Shown: positions 34,647 to 43,967, numbered from the stretch's first letter. The stretch: 64,000 bases of DNA from Burkholderiaceae bacterium (GCA_947448415.1 CANFMT010000009.1:22589-86588), one strand, 5' to 3'. Numbers and translations are program-made. The notes: generated by a model not told the origin, from the letters alone.

Positions 34647-35534
34647 ATGAACACATTGCTTAGTTCTCGCGTACCGTTTTCAGCGATCGTCGATAGACCA
34701 AAATTAGTACTTCCAGAGTCTGCGCGTATGGTGGTTTGGTTAATCGTGAACATTGAACACTGGTCAATTGAAAATCCCATGCCAAGGACGGTTCTTTCCC
34801 CGCCGATGGGTCAGCCTCTGCAGCCTGATTTGCCGAATTGGGCATGGCATGAGTATGGCATGCGCGTTGGATTTTGGCGTATCTTTGACGCACTCAATCA
34901 ACGCAATATCATTCCAACGTTGGCAACCAATGGAATCGTTTGTACATCTTATCCAAGGGTTGCTGAAGCTGGTTTAAATAAAGGGTGGGAAATGATGGGG
35001 CATGGTTATATTCAGGGCCCAATGCATAAGCTACCTAATCAGTTAGAAGCTATTGAGCAAACCGTTGATGCGATTAAGCGGTTTAGTGGAAAAGCTCCCG
35101 TTGGTTGGGAAAGTCCTGGCCTAACTGAAAATGATGCGACGATTGATCATCTCTCCAAAGCTGGTATTGAATATGTTGCCGATTGGGTCTTAGATGATCA
35201 GCCAGTGTGGATTGAAGCAAAGCCAAAGCCTGTGCTATCAGTTCCTTATACCGTCGAGATGAATGACATCCCAATGATGTTGTTGCAAAGTAATCGTGGT
35301 GAGGAGATGTTGTTGCGTGGCGTTGAACACTTTGAGCGCTTATGGTCTGAGAGTGCAGCGATTCCAAGAGTTATGGCGTTAAGCGTTCACCCTTACATTA
35401 CTGGCGCGCCGCATCGTATTGGTTATTTTGAGGAGTTACTCGATCATATCCAAAAAAAGGAAGGTGTATTAATTAAGACGGGCGAGTGGATTTCTGATTG
35501 GTATCGTGCACAAGTTCCGCCGCCTCAGAATTAA
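34647..35534 (+). CDS. Polysaccharide deacetylase family protein (PuuE/cyclic imidase-like)
   Basis: A 295-residue NodB-type TIM-barrel protein with no signal peptide, so cytoplasmic. MVVWLIVNIEHWSIENP holds the first strand and acidic residue, MGHGYIQGPMH the metal-binding histidines and GWESPGLTENDATIDHL the next catalytic region. Cytoplasmic relatives such as PuuE allantoinase and cyclic imide hydrolases attack ring amide bonds rather than sugars. Divergent from an amidase gene, it suits a path in which a cyclic amide is opened and then hydrolysed. The exact ring is unknown; a classical chitin or peptidoglycan deacetylase is unlikely without export. Confidence 0.82.
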   Translation: MNTLLSSRVPFSAIVDRPKLVLPESARMVVWLIVNIEHWSIENPMPRTVLSPPMGQPLQPDLPNWAWHEYGMRVGFWRIFDALNQRNIIPTLATNGIVCTSYPRVAEAGLNKGWEMMGHGYIQGPMHKLPNQLEAIEQTVDAIKRFSGKAPVGWESPGLTENDATIDHLSKAGIEYVADWVLDDQPVWIEAKPKPVLSVPYTVEMNDIPMMLLQSNRGEEMLLRGVEHFERLWSESAAIPRVMALSVHPYITGAPHRIGYFEELLDHIQKKEGVLIKTGEWISDWYRAQVPPPQN

Positions 35535-35544
35535 TTACCCATCG

Positions 35545-36204
35545 TTAATTCTTCTCGATATCTCCCGCCTTTAAGCCTAATTCATGGATTTGCTCCATAG
35601 TAGGTATTGCTTTGGTGTATCGATCACCTAGCCAAGCGTAATAGTCACCAAAGAGTCTGGCGATAGGGGAATATTTTTCTGGAATGATTCTTTTAGTCGC
35701 CGGATCAATCAATTCATCTTGTATATAAATTGATTTTATTTTTCCAAGCACAAGTGATCTTCTTTCTGATAACTCAATAATCTGAAAAAGTTCACACTCT
35801 AAGCTAGCGGGCGCTTGCGCAATTCTTTGAACATTAACCGTTTTGCTATCGACTAGAGTCACGCCGGCATAATCAATCTCACTCTCGTTCGAAGGAAAGT
35901 CAGCAGAGGCAATGTGCATCGCGCCAATGATTGATTTATCAACCATGTTGATCACAAACTGCTTTACATCCCTAATGTTCTGAAGCGTATCTTTGATGCT
36001 ACCGTCAGATTTTGCTCCAATACCCAGTATTGCAATCGCGGGATCTTCCGAGAAGACATTGAAAAAACTATAGGGAGCGGCATTGCAAAGTCCATTCCGA
36101 TCTTTGCTGGTGACAAGAGCCACCGGCCTTGGTATTACTACTGCGGATAAGAATTTATACCGCTCCTGTTTACTTAAATCTTCTAGCAATAAGTCCATCT
36201 GCAA
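35545..36204 (-). CDS. Flavin reductase (flavoredoxin) family protein
   Basis: A 219-residue FMN-binding split-barrel protein. VIPRPVALVTSKDRNGLCNAAPYSFFNVFSEDPAI and KDTLQNIRDVKQFVINMV are the usual FMN-contact regions. It would reduce flavin for a partner oxygenase or act as an FMN-dependent reductase in the cytoplasm. It converges with the deacetylase-type gene (10 bp) and is divergent from the CocE-type hydrolase. The FAD monooxygenase in this region appears to be single-component, so a two-component partner is not evident. Confidence 0.85.
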   Translation of the reverse strand: MQMDLLLEDLSKQERYKFLSAVVIPRPVALVTSKDRNGLCNAAPYSFFNVFSEDPAIAILGIGAKSDGSIKDTLQNIRDVKQFVINMVDKSIIGAMHIASADFPSNESEIDYAGVTLVDSKTVNVQRIAQAPASLECELFQIIELSERRSLVLGKIKSIYIQDELIDPATKRIIPEKYSPIARLFGDYYAWLGDRYTKAIPTMEQIHELGLKAGDIEKN

Positions 36205-36339
36205 GACTCCTATTAGTGGAATTATCCGGATATTTTGGGTTTAAAAGATTATTAGATTAGCACCTTATTTATCTATGCAACTTTCTGAAAAAGATTTATA
36301 TTGATTTTCAAAATAAAAATTAACTCTTAAGGGACAAAG

Positions 36340-38085
36340 ATGGAAGCACTGAAATCAGAAGTTCGGGATGGCATGCAAATTGATTGGGATATGCCGATTG
36401 TGATGGACGATGGGCTGGTGCTTAGAGCTGATATCTTCAGACCGATACGTGCTGGCAAATTTCCGGTGCTACTGTCATATGGACCCTATGGTAAGGGCCT
36501 TTCTTTCCAAGAAGGCTACAAAACAGCCTGGGAAATTATGGAGCGCGAGAACCCCGATGTACTGCGGGGGTCTAGCAACAAATACCAGAACTGGGAAGTA
36601 GTTGATCCGGAGAAATGGGTTCCTGACGACTATGTGTGTATCCGGGTTGATTCACGTGGCGCAGGAAGGTCTCCAGGCTTCATGGATCACAACAATGCTC
36701 GTGAGACACGGGATATTCATTTATGCATTGAATGGGCCGCCAAGCAAAAATGGAGCAACGGGCGTATTGGCATGAATGGCATTTCTTATTACGGTAGTAA
36801 CCAATGGCGAGCTGCCGCTAGTAAACCAAAGCACCTAGCCGCGATCTGTGTTTGGGAGGGCTGGAACGATAACTACCGAGAATCAAGTCGCCATGGTGGC
36901 ATTGCCTGCTCCTTCAGAAAAAATTGGCTTGAGATGCAAATTAAAACAGTGCAGCATGGCGTGGGTGATAGAGGCAAGCGAAATCCTATTACTGGAGAGA
37001 CAGTCTGTGGACCTGAGACATTATCTGAAGCTGAGTTGCGCAAGAATGTAGATGATGTCTGGAAGCGCGTCATGGACAACGAGATGACGGGCGATTGGTA
37101 TGAGGAGCGCACCGCAAAATTGGATAAGGTGGACATTCCAGTTTTAAGTGCAGCAAATTGGGGTGGGCAAGGGCTTCACACGCGTGGCAACTTTGAGGGT
37201 TTTGTTCGATCAAAATCCAAGAATAAGTGGCTAGAGGTTCATGGCGGATCGCATTGGGCACCTTTCTATACAGATTATGGCGTCGCACTGCAGAAGCGGT
37301 TTTTTGACTTTTACCTTAAAGGCAAAAAAAATGGCTGGAATAAAACGCCTCCGGTATCGTTGTTGGTAAGAAGTCCTGGCGAAAAATTTACTCTGCGTAA
37401 TGAAAACGAGTGGCCATTAAAGAGAACACAGTGGACCTCTTTGTATCTTGATGCAAAACAGAAAACATTTTCACAGTTTCCTTTAAAGCAAGAGGCAAAA
37501 ATTCAATACGACATGATGGGTAAAGGCGTTACCTTTGCCTTTCCTCCTCAGGCTCAAGAGGTTGAATTAACCGGCCCAATGGCTTTGAAGTTGTTTGTAT
37601 CTTCTTCAACCGTAGATGCCGATATTTTTGCAATCGTGCGCGTATTTGATCCCAAAGGTAAGGAAGTCTTATTTCATGGGGCGCTTGATCCAAAGACTCC
37701 AATTGCACAGGGTTGGCTGAGAGCCTCGCATCGCAAACTGGATAAGAAGAAAAGTTTGCCCTATCGTCCATGGCATAGCCATGATGAAAAGCAGCCCTTA
37801 ACTCCGGGTGAGATTTATGAGTTAGATGTTGAGATTTGGCCTACCTGTATTGTCATACCTAAAGGTTATAGCCTCGCCCTCTCTATCCGGGGTCGTGATT
37901 ATGAGCATGATGATGCCGCCGCTGTGTTATCGAATATGAAGCACCCTATGAAGGGTTGCGGACCATTCACGCACGATGATGAGCAAGATCGACCACCGGC
38001 TATTTTTGGCGGCAAGGTAACTTTGCATATGGGTCCAAAGCATCAAGCAAGACTGTTGGTGCCAGTAATTCCAAAGAAAAAATAA
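36340..38085 (+). CDS. CocE/NonD family hydrolase (X-Pro dipeptidyl-peptidase S15 type)
   Basis: A 581-residue alpha/beta-hydrolase with the CocE layout: catalytic domain with VDSRGAGRSPGF and the nucleophile Ser149 in NGISYYGSNQW, a helical cap, a second catalytic part with HGGSHWAPFYTDYG supplying the histidine, and a C-terminal jelly-roll (about 400-575). CocE is a cocaine esterase; relatives cleave esters and amides. The protein lacks a signal peptide. The TTT gene follows by 24 bp, so the binding protein may import the ester or amide it cleaves. Substrate unknown. Confidence 0.9.
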   Translation: MEALKSEVRDGMQIDWDMPIVMDDGLVLRADIFRPIRAGKFPVLLSYGPYGKGLSFQEGYKTAWEIMERENPDVLRGSSNKYQNWEVVDPEKWVPDDYVCIRVDSRGAGRSPGFMDHNNARETRDIHLCIEWAAKQKWSNGRIGMNGISYYGSNQWRAAASKPKHLAAICVWEGWNDNYRESSRHGGIACSFRKNWLEMQIKTVQHGVGDRGKRNPITGETVCGPETLSEAELRKNVDDVWKRVMDNEMTGDWYEERTAKLDKVDIPVLSAANWGGQGLHTRGNFEGFVRSKSKNKWLEVHGGSHWAPFYTDYGVALQKRFFDFYLKGKKNGWNKTPPVSLLVRSPGEKFTLRNENEWPLKRTQWTSLYLDAKQKTFSQFPLKQEAKIQYDMMGKGVTFAFPPQAQEVELTGPMALKLFVSSSTVDADIFAIVRVFDPKGKEVLFHGALDPKTPIAQGWLRASHRKLDKKKSLPYRPWHSHDEKQPLTPGEIYELDVEIWPTCIVIPKGYSLALSIRGRDYEHDDAAAVLSNMKHPMKGCGPFTHDDEQDRPPAIFGGKVTLHMGPKHQARLLVPVIPKKK

Positions 38086-38109
38086 ACCTGACAAAGTGAG
38101 GAAGGCTTC

Positions 38110-39096
38110 ATGAACTATTTTTTGAAGAAGTATTCACCGGCTGCTGTTTTGGCCTTATTTATTTGCTTGCTAAGTCCTTTGCTTAGCGCTCAAAGTGGAC
38201 CATACCCGAATCGACCTATTAAAATTATTATTCCTTTCCCGCCAGGCAATACTACTGACATCATGACGCGTTTGATTGCCCCCAAGCTGCAGGAACGTTT
38301 GGGTCAGGCGATTGTTGTTGAGAATAAGCCTGGAGGATCGGGGATAGTAGGCATGGACTTTGTCGCTAAATCGAAGCCGGATGGCTACACCATCGTAGCT
38401 TCGCAGGGTGGCAATATGGTAGTACTGCCACATACCAATAAAAACGTCACCTACAACCCCATTACTGACTTCTCATCGATTGCTTTGTCTACGCTTAACT
38501 ATCAGGTGATTACTGCGAGTAATCAAGCACCGTTTAAAACCTTTCCTCAAATGGTTGAGTGGGCAAAAGCTAATCCAGGAAAGATGACAGTGGCATCAAA
38601 TGGTGAGGGAGGATTTCCGCACCTTGTTTTTGAAAGTCTCGCTAAAAATGCAGGCTTTACATTTACACATGTGCCTTATAAGGGCACAGCGCAGATTGTT
38701 ACAGATATGATTGGTGGCCAGGTAATGGCTTCAGTCGACGGCGTGAGTGGTCCCGCACCACATATTCGCTCCGGAGCAATACGTTTGCTAGCAATCACCA
38801 ATAAAACAAAAGTCCCCGAGTGGCCTAATACCCCAACAGTATCGGAGACGGTCCCTGGTTGGACTTCGAATGGTTGGTTTGGATATTCAGGTCCCGCAGG
38901 GATGAATAAGGATGTTGTCAATAAGCTGAATGTTGAAATCAATCGAGCAATGAACTCCCCTGAGGTGCTTGAGCAACTCAAGTCCTATGGGCTGGAAGTC
39001 ATTTCAGAGCCGCCGGAATACTATGATCGAGTACTAAAGTCCGACTATGAGCGCTACGGCAAACTCGTTAAAGAAATTGGATATGACCCTCGCTAA
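38110..39096 (+). CDS. TTT (Bug/TctC) periplasmic solute-binding protein
   Basis: A 328-residue binding protein, signal peptide ending about residue 27 (LLSAQS). The ligand-loop motif reads IKIIIPFPPGNTTDIMTRLI, where GGxTD becomes GNTTD, a departure that may tune ligand choice; AKSKPDGYT and HVPYKGTAQIVTDMIGGQ follow. It sits between the CocE-type hydrolase (24 bp upstream) and a small cupin (37 bp downstream), all on the same strand with the FrsA-like hydrolase beyond. Confidence 0.93.
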   Translation: MNYFLKKYSPAAVLALFICLLSPLLSAQSGPYPNRPIKIIIPFPPGNTTDIMTRLIAPKLQERLGQAIVVENKPGGSGIVGMDFVAKSKPDGYTIVASQGGNMVVLPHTNKNVTYNPITDFSSIALSTLNYQVITASNQAPFKTFPQMVEWAKANPGKMTVASNGEGGFPHLVFESLAKNAGFTFTHVPYKGTAQIVTDMIGGQVMASVDGVSGPAPHIRSGAIRLLAITNKTKVPEWPNTPTVSETVPGWTSNGWFGYSGPAGMNKDVVNKLNVEINRAMNSPEVLEQLKSYGLEVISEPPEYYDRVLKSDYERYGKLVKEIGYDPR

Positions 39097-39133
39097 TTAG
39101 GCGAGTATTTCTGCAAAAAATATCGGAGCACAA

Positions 39134-39421
39134 ATGCCCTTATATACCTTGGAAGAGTTTACGGAGAAAACAACTGCCGATGGATATGAGGGCGTATCTA
39201 TTAGGGAGTGGGAACCCAATACCATCAGTCAGACTCATACGCATGAATTTGCTGTGCATGCAGTTATTGCCCAAGGAGAGATGTGGCTGACACGCGGTGA
39301 TAACACTGAGCATTTGCAAGTTGGGGATACCTTTACGATGGATCCAGACACACCGCATGCTGAAAAGTATGGGCCAAATGGAGCGGTCTATTGGGCGGCT
39401 AGACGTTTTTCAAAAATTTAA
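39134..39421 (+). CDS. Small cupin-domain protein
   Basis: A 95-residue single cupin. SQTHTHEFAVHAVIAQGEMWLTRG contains the two histidines and a later acidic residue of cupin motif 1, and GDTFTMDPDTPHAEKYGPNG gives motif 2 with its histidine, so a metal site is likely. Small cupins can be isomerases, dioxygenases or binding proteins. It lies between the TTT gene and the FrsA-like hydrolase gene, 99 bp upstream of the latter. No specific reaction can be assigned. Confidence 0.85.
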   Translation: MPLYTLEEFTEKTTADGYEGVSIREWEPNTISQTHTHEFAVHAVIAQGEMWLTRGDNTEHLQVGDTFTMDPDTPHAEKYGPNGAVYWAARRFSKI

Positions 39422-39520
39422 ACTTAAGTTGTATTGAAGTTTCGTAAGGCTCGTTATTCTGAATTCTGAATTGGTTGGCCCTTTAATTTTTTTTGTTTTA
39501 AATCTCAATAAAAGTAAATC

Positions 39521-40696
39521 ATGACGAATACTGGAACGCCTGGAAAATATGAACCTTTTGGCTGGCATCATTGGCCTGATCATTTTTTTATGTCCTATCA
39601 ATTTAGGCGTACCCTGGGGGAAACTCAAGAGGGTGGCGGGGCAGTCAGTGAGTGTTTTCAGGCGGCTAGCAGAATGATTCCTGGTGACCTCAATAGTTGG
39701 CATGAGGAATGGTTAAAAATTGCCGATAGGAATGATGCCAAAGGTGATGAGGCTGAAAGACAAGGGCATATACAGACCGCGATGAATTGCTGGCTCAGGG
39801 CGACCGAATATTATCGGTCAGCAGAGTTTTGGCTGGATGCAAATGACCCAAGAAGACTTCCCACTTTTACAAAGTGTGAAAACGCTTCTCATAAGTGGTT
39901 GAAATATTTACCAGGCGAAATTGTTGAGATTCCGTACGAAGACGGCAAAACATTACCTGCATATTTCATTAAGTCTCCTAAGGGCGGTGAAAAGCAGCCG
40001 GTATTAATTTCTTTCGGTGGACTTGATTCATTCAAAGATGAGTTATGGTTTATGACAGGTCGGGGCGCAGTGCAACGAGGAATTGCCGTTCTTCTGGTAG
40101 ATGGCCCTGGACAAGGTGGTGCGTTAAGACGTCAAGGCATAGTATCTAGATACGACTATGAAGTTCCTGTTGGCAAATGTATTGATTGGCTAGAAAAAAG
40201 ATCAGATGTAGACCCTAAGCGCATTGCAGTGAGCGGCTCCAGTATGGGTGGTTACTATGCTGCCAGAGCAGGTTCCATGGAACCTCGCTTGGCTGCCTGC
40301 ATATCCCATGGCGCTATTTGGGATATTGAAAAAAGATTTGCGGATCGTGGTGAAAATCACGCTCTTGCTGGACATATGAAATGGGTTATTGGCGCTAATG
40401 ACATGGCTGAAGCAGTAGTTAAGGCTCAGAAATTTAAGTTAGAGGGTGTACTAGATCATATGAAATGCCCGTATTTAGTCTTACATGGCGGGCATGATGT
40501 ATTGGGTGTAGAGACAGTGCAATTAGTGCACGATTACGCTAAGGCGAAAGGGGTGAATGTTACCTTACGTCTTACTTCAGCTGAAGAGACTGGCGCAGAG
40601 CATTGCCAACATGACAATCCAACTTTAGGACAAGAGATTATGTGCGATTGGCTGGCTGATGTATTTGGAATTGACCAGCGTAAATTGTTTGCATAA
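39521..40696 (+). CDS. Alpha/beta-hydrolase, FrsA / 2,6-dihydroxypseudooxynicotine hydrolase-like
   Basis: A 391-residue hydrolase with a helical N-terminal half (about 1-130) and a C-terminal alpha/beta-hydrolase core. The nucleophile Ser241 is in VSGSSMGGYYAAR, followed by EPRLAACISHGAIWD; LVLHGGHDVLG holds the acidic residue and GAEHCQHDNP the histidine. This arrangement resembles 2,6-dihydroxypseudooxynicotine hydrolase, which splits a C-C bond in bacterial nicotine breakdown. Converging on it with a 3-bp gap is an FAD monooxygenase resembling 2,6-dihydroxypyridine hydroxylase, which supports a heterocycle pathway. Substrate is inferred, the fold is secure. Confidence 0.82.
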   Translation: MTNTGTPGKYEPFGWHHWPDHFFMSYQFRRTLGETQEGGGAVSECFQAASRMIPGDLNSWHEEWLKIADRNDAKGDEAERQGHIQTAMNCWLRATEYYRSAEFWLDANDPRRLPTFTKCENASHKWLKYLPGEIVEIPYEDGKTLPAYFIKSPKGGEKQPVLISFGGLDSFKDELWFMTGRGAVQRGIAVLLVDGPGQGGALRRQGIVSRYDYEVPVGKCIDWLEKRSDVDPKRIAVSGSSMGGYYAARAGSMEPRLAACISHGAIWDIEKRFADRGENHALAGHMKWVIGANDMAEAVVKAQKFKLEGVLDHMKCPYLVLHGGHDVLGVETVQLVHDYAKAKGVNVTLRLTSAEETGAEHCQHDNPTLGQEIMCDWLADVFGIDQRKLFA

Positions 40697-40699
40697 CTA

Positions 40700-41950
40700 T
40701 TAGACGCTGGTTGAGGCGTCTGATGAGTCTGGAACCGCTTTTCCTGAGGCTAGTAGAGCGCTAATATCAACGGCTGTTTCAGCCATTACGGTATTGGCAT
40801 TTCTTTTGAGATGTTCTTGCTCGACTTTCTTGCCTTGAGACTGCATATAGCGCCCCAGATATTGGGCTCTTGCTACAACATCTTGACCTAGTTGAAGACG
40901 TTCATTGCTGTAAGCCTCTAAAGCTAAGGGAGTAGCGCCAAAGATTTTGATCTGTTTGGCTATTGCGATCGCTTCATCCCCAGCTTTAGTAACCCCCATA
41001 CCAACATGGGGGCGTCCAACAAAAGCTGCATCTCCCATTAAGGCAATTCTGCCAAAGACGGTTTGATCAGATCGTACGTCATAAATGGGTTGCAAAAATG
41101 GAGCTGCGGTTTTCTCCAGAATTTCAGCAAACTGAGGGGCTAAAAGTGTTCGAGCAGCCTCTCTCACATCATGAATATTTCTCCAGGAAACTTTCAAAGG
41201 GGGGATGCCGGTAGGGTAGAAAATTCCATCATCATCCGTCAGCAGTTTGATGAGTTCATCCGACTCCGGGGCAGCTCGATACCAAACAAAGTTATAGCGC
41301 CGCTTTCCAGGTCTCAAATCATTGTTGAGGCCAGCAACTGGATAACCTAGCATTTGCTCACCTTGCGGGAGGCAAAATCCAAAATAATCAAATAAGGTAT
41401 CTAAGGTTAATTTTGATAGGTAATCTTCATCGCAGACTCCACGCCAAGCTACATAACCAGCGTATTGTGGTTTGATATTAGGTGCGAATTGAGCGCGTAT
41501 TGTGGAATGAATACCATCTGAGGCAATCAGTATATCGGCCGTGTATTCGCTACCATCTTCACAACTCACATAGACCTTATCGTCATCTTGACTGACGCTC
41601 TTAACCTGTTTCCCCTGTAAATAATACCGTTCAGGAAAGTTGGTTTTCAGTAGATGATAGAGTCTGCTCCACGAGGTGAGAATTTGTGGAAGATCCATAT
41701 CTGCAAGGCATGTACCATCAGATCCAAGTGTGACGCGTTTTTTTACTAAGACTCCCAGTGAGTCATCTACTTGAATGCCAGCTTCACGCAGGGCATCAGC
41801 CAAGGCATTATGGGTCACGATTCCTGCGCCACGCCCGTTCAGCAAGCCAGCGGCTCTTTCTAGTAAGGTGACATCATGGCCTTGTTTTAGCAAAATATTC
41901 GCTACAAATAACCCACCTAGAGAGCCGCCAACAACGATAATTTTTGCCAT
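40700..41950 (-). CDS. FAD-dependent aromatic monooxygenase (2,6-dihydroxypyridine hydroxylase-like)
   Basis: A 416-residue class A flavoprotein monooxygenase. The FAD-binding GxGxxG region reads IIVVGGSLGGLFVANILLKQGHDVTLLERA, the DG motif ILIASDGIHSTIRAQF is near 170, and the GD motif RIALMGDAAFVGRPHVGMGVTKAGDEA near 305. It resembles 2,6-dihydroxypyridine 3-monooxygenase more than phenol hydroxylases, notably in GYVAWRGVCDED. It hydroxylates an aromatic or N-heterocyclic ring with NAD(P)H and O2. Co-transcribed with a VOC protein 15 bp upstream. The final 25 residues lack conserved motifs. Confidence 0.85.
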   Translation of the reverse strand: MAKIIVVGGSLGGLFVANILLKQGHDVTLLERAAGLLNGRGAGIVTHNALADALREAGIQVDDSLGVLVKKRVTLGSDGTCLADMDLPQILTSWSRLYHLLKTNFPERYYLQGKQVKSVSQDDDKVYVSCEDGSEYTADILIASDGIHSTIRAQFAPNIKPQYAGYVAWRGVCDEDYLSKLTLDTLFDYFGFCLPQGEQMLGYPVAGLNNDLRPGKRRYNFVWYRAAPESDELIKLLTDDDGIFYPTGIPPLKVSWRNIHDVREAARTLLAPQFAEILEKTAAPFLQPIYDVRSDQTVFGRIALMGDAAFVGRPHVGMGVTKAGDEAIAIAKQIKIFGATPLALEAYSNERLQLGQDVVARAQYLGRYMQSQGKKVEQEHLKRNANTVMAETAVDISALLASGKAVPDSSDASTSV

Positions 41951-41965
41951 ATTTACTTAGGGCGC

Positions 41966-42427
41966 TTAAATTGTTTTTGCATCTAGCGCTGCTTTTTCAT
42001 GGGCAGGGTAGTTCAACTCAATAACGATTCCGTTGGGATCTTCTAAAAAGATTTGATGTAATTTAATGACGGGAACGGTTCGTTCATGGAAGGGAATATT
42101 TAATGCTTTTAAGTGCTTTAATTTCTCTTCTAAGCCTGTTGCAAAAAAAGCAATGTGATCAACGGCGCCAGATCCCTTAAGGCTGCTTGGATCCCGATCT
42201 CCAAGATACTGTTTTAATCCTTCGGGATCATTTTTATCGATGGCTATTAAATGAACTACTGCATTGGACCATTCATCATGAGGGCCGTTATAAAGCCAAA
42301 CTCCAGGAAAGGGGAATTGTGGTCTTGGGCCAGCCGTTAAGCCAAGTATTTGACTAAAAAAAGCAGTCGTTTGTTCAATCTCTAAACTACGAATGGAGAA
42401 GTGATTTAAGCTAAGTGTATTTATCAT
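41966..42427 (-). CDS. VOC (glyoxalase/bleomycin resistance) superfamily protein
   Basis: A 153-residue single-unit VOC protein: LNHFSIRSLEIEQTTAFFSQILGLTAGPRP in the first beta-alpha-beta-beta-beta module, AVDHIAFFATGLEEKLKHL in the second, with metal-type residues His9, His in VDHIAFF and Glu in IVIELNYP. Members are ring-cleaving dioxygenases, isomerases or epimerases. It precedes the FAD monooxygenase in the same transcript, so it may act on the hydroxylated product; extradiol-type ring opening is one option. Confidence 0.85.
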   Translation of the reverse strand: MINTLSLNHFSIRSLEIEQTTAFFSQILGLTAGPRPQFPFPGVWLYNGPHDEWSNAVVHLIAIDKNDPEGLKQYLGDRDPSSLKGSGAVDHIAFFATGLEEKLKHLKALNIPFHERTVPVIKLHQIFLEDPNGIVIELNYPAHEKAALDAKTI

Positions 42428-42679
42428 TGTTTTGTAGTTGGGTTAAACAGAGATTTCAGTGTTATCGGACCAGGTCTTTATCTTAAGCAGGCTTTATTGC
42501 TATGTTCTGATTCTAGTAATACTGGAATTAATTTACCAGCAAATAAATAGTCCTGCACTAGACCTTAAGTTAACCATCTTCTAAAGTGTTGTATTCATAA
42601 TCTAATTGGCCTTTAAAGAAGATTGTTTCCGAAAGCGGTATAGTGAGTAATGTGATTTATACGAATAAAGGGAAAAATA

Positions 42680-43132
42680 ATGCCAATTGCTAAGCAAGTA
42701 ATCTCGCTAAATACATCATTAGCAATTGCTCAGGCTGCGCTTGAGTGCGGAAAAAGCAATGGCTTTAAGCCGCTTGTGGTTGTCGTCTTAGATTCAGGTG
42801 GTCTTTTGAAAACCTACTTAGCAGATGATGACACTAGTTTATTGCGCTTTAATATTGCGCTAGGAAAAGCCTGGGGCTGCTTGGGAATGGGATTTGCGGG
42901 TCGTGAGTTTGAGAGAAGGGCCGCCGCTCAGCCACTATTTATTAACTCCTTACAGGTTATGTCCGAGGGTAAAGTAGTTCCAGCGCGAGGTGGTGTATTA
43001 ATTCGTAGCGAATCTGGCCAAATTATTGGTTCAGTTGGTATTAGTGGCGATACCTCTCCTAATGATGAGCTGTGTGCAATACATGGCATTAAAGCAGCAG
43101 GATTAATTGCTGATCATGGAGATCCAGAATAA
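42680..43132 (+). CDS. GlcG/HbpS family (heme-degrading-like) protein
   Basis: A 150-residue protein of the GlcG/HbpS domain family: AQAALECGKSNGFKPLVVVVLDSGG, a middle helix with FAGREFERRA, and GGVLIRSESGQIIGSVGISGDTSPNDELCAIHGI at the C-terminus. Family members bind heme or small ligands and often lie near glycolate or hydroxyacid oxidase genes and catabolic operons. There is no signal peptide. A 252-bp noncoding stretch precedes it and a strong terminator follows, so it is a single-gene unit. Confidence 0.85.
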   Translation: MPIAKQVISLNTSLAIAQAALECGKSNGFKPLVVVVLDSGGLLKTYLADDDTSLLRFNIALGKAWGCLGMGFAGREFERRAAAQPLFINSLQVMSEGKVVPARGGVLIRSESGQIIGSVGISGDTSPNDELCAIHGIKAAGLIADHGDPE

Positions 43133-43153
43133 CTTCACGTTAGCAAGCAAAAG

Positions 43154-43179
43154 AAAAGCCACCTGAGGGTGGCTTTTTT
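43154..43179 (+). terminator. Rho-independent terminator after the GlcG/HbpS gene
   Basis: Perfect 10-bp stem AAAAGCCACC / GGTGGCTTTT (43154-43163, 43168-43177) with loop TGAG and further T residues. It begins 22 bp after the stop. Confidence 0.9.
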
Positions 43180-43297
43180 AGCGAGATAGACTTGATTTAA
43201 AGCAAGCATTGTCATGCTCGGTATTCTTGGAATTTAGTAGGAATCCTTTGCAATGAAGCTATGTTTCTAATGAAAACAACATAAAGGAATTAATCAA

Positions 43298-43690
43298 ATG
43301 TTTCGATGTATACGACTCTGGACGGGTACGGACAATAATTCTTATTTTGAAGAGGGGATTATTGATCTTAATTTAAAAAACGATCGCGGCGATTCTTTAT
43401 CGACAAAGTTTTTGGCTCAAACAGCGGCGTTTCAAGAAACTCCCTCTGGAGGTCATTATGATTGGCATAACGACCCTGTGAGGCAGCTCGTTATCACATT
43501 GACGGGAACACTTGATTTTGTAACTCGTAATAATGAGCACTTTATTATCAACCCAGGGGATATTTTATTGGCTGAAGACTCAACTGGTTCAGGGCATACA
43601 TGGAAGTTAATAGGCCCTGATCCATGGCGACGAGCCTACATTGTTTTGGCGCCAGACGCTCCCGTTTCATTTAAGGCTAATGCACAATGA
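43298..43690 (+). CDS. Cupin-domain protein
   Basis: A 130-residue single-cupin protein. GHYDWHNDPVRQLVITLTGTLDFV is the first cupin motif with two histidines and a glutamine in place of the usual glutamate; INPGDILLAEDSTGSGHTWKLIG is the second with its histidine. Function unknown; metal binding is plausible. A stable stem-loop overlaps the stop codon. It is not obviously linked to either neighbour. Confidence 0.82.
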   Translation: MFRCIRLWTGTDNNSYFEEGIIDLNLKNDRGDSLSTKFLAQTAAFQETPSGGHYDWHNDPVRQLVITLTGTLDFVTRNNEHFIINPGDILLAEDSTGSGHTWKLIGPDPWRRAYIVLAPDAPVSFKANAQ

Positions 43691-43732
43691 TTTTCTTGGG
43701 CTAATCATTGTGTCAAGGCGAAATATGCCTTG
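43683..43732 (+). terminator. Two consecutive stem-loops at the end of the cupin gene
   Basis: A 10-bp perfect stem (43683-43692 with 43703-43712) covers the cupin stop codon, followed by CAAGGC / GCCTTG (43714-43719, 43727-43732). No T-run follows, so these are either a factor-assisted terminator or mRNA 3'-end protection. Confidence 0.4.
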
Positions 43733-43938
43733 CAACCAACTCTAAACCTCTATCTCCCTAGTAATTGGGGCCGTTCTAGAGGTGATTTGTTAGTAATCAA
43801 TCTTTTACTACAAAAGTAGAGTAAAATACATTTAGCGATTTTCAAGCTAATAGTGTTGTTGTACTAGTAATTAATACCGCAGTTCTGCGATAGTTCTTTT
43901 TAGGATCTCCCCCGCCATTCTTGACTTTCGCCTCATTC

Positions 43939-43967
43939 GGGGCATAGCCCCTTTTATATTTTTTTAA
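43939..43967 (+). promoter_or_regulatory. Terminator-like hairpin in the leader of the cold-shock gene
   Basis: GGGGC-ATA-GCCCC (43939-43951) is followed by TTTTATATTTTTTT and then directly by the AAGGA ribosome site of the cold-shock gene. A smaller hairpin CGCAG-TT-CTGCG is at 43878-43889. The 290-bp region upstream of the gene holds no other gene. Cold-shock mRNAs are known for long structured leaders; attenuation or temperature sensing here is inferred. Confidence 0.5.
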
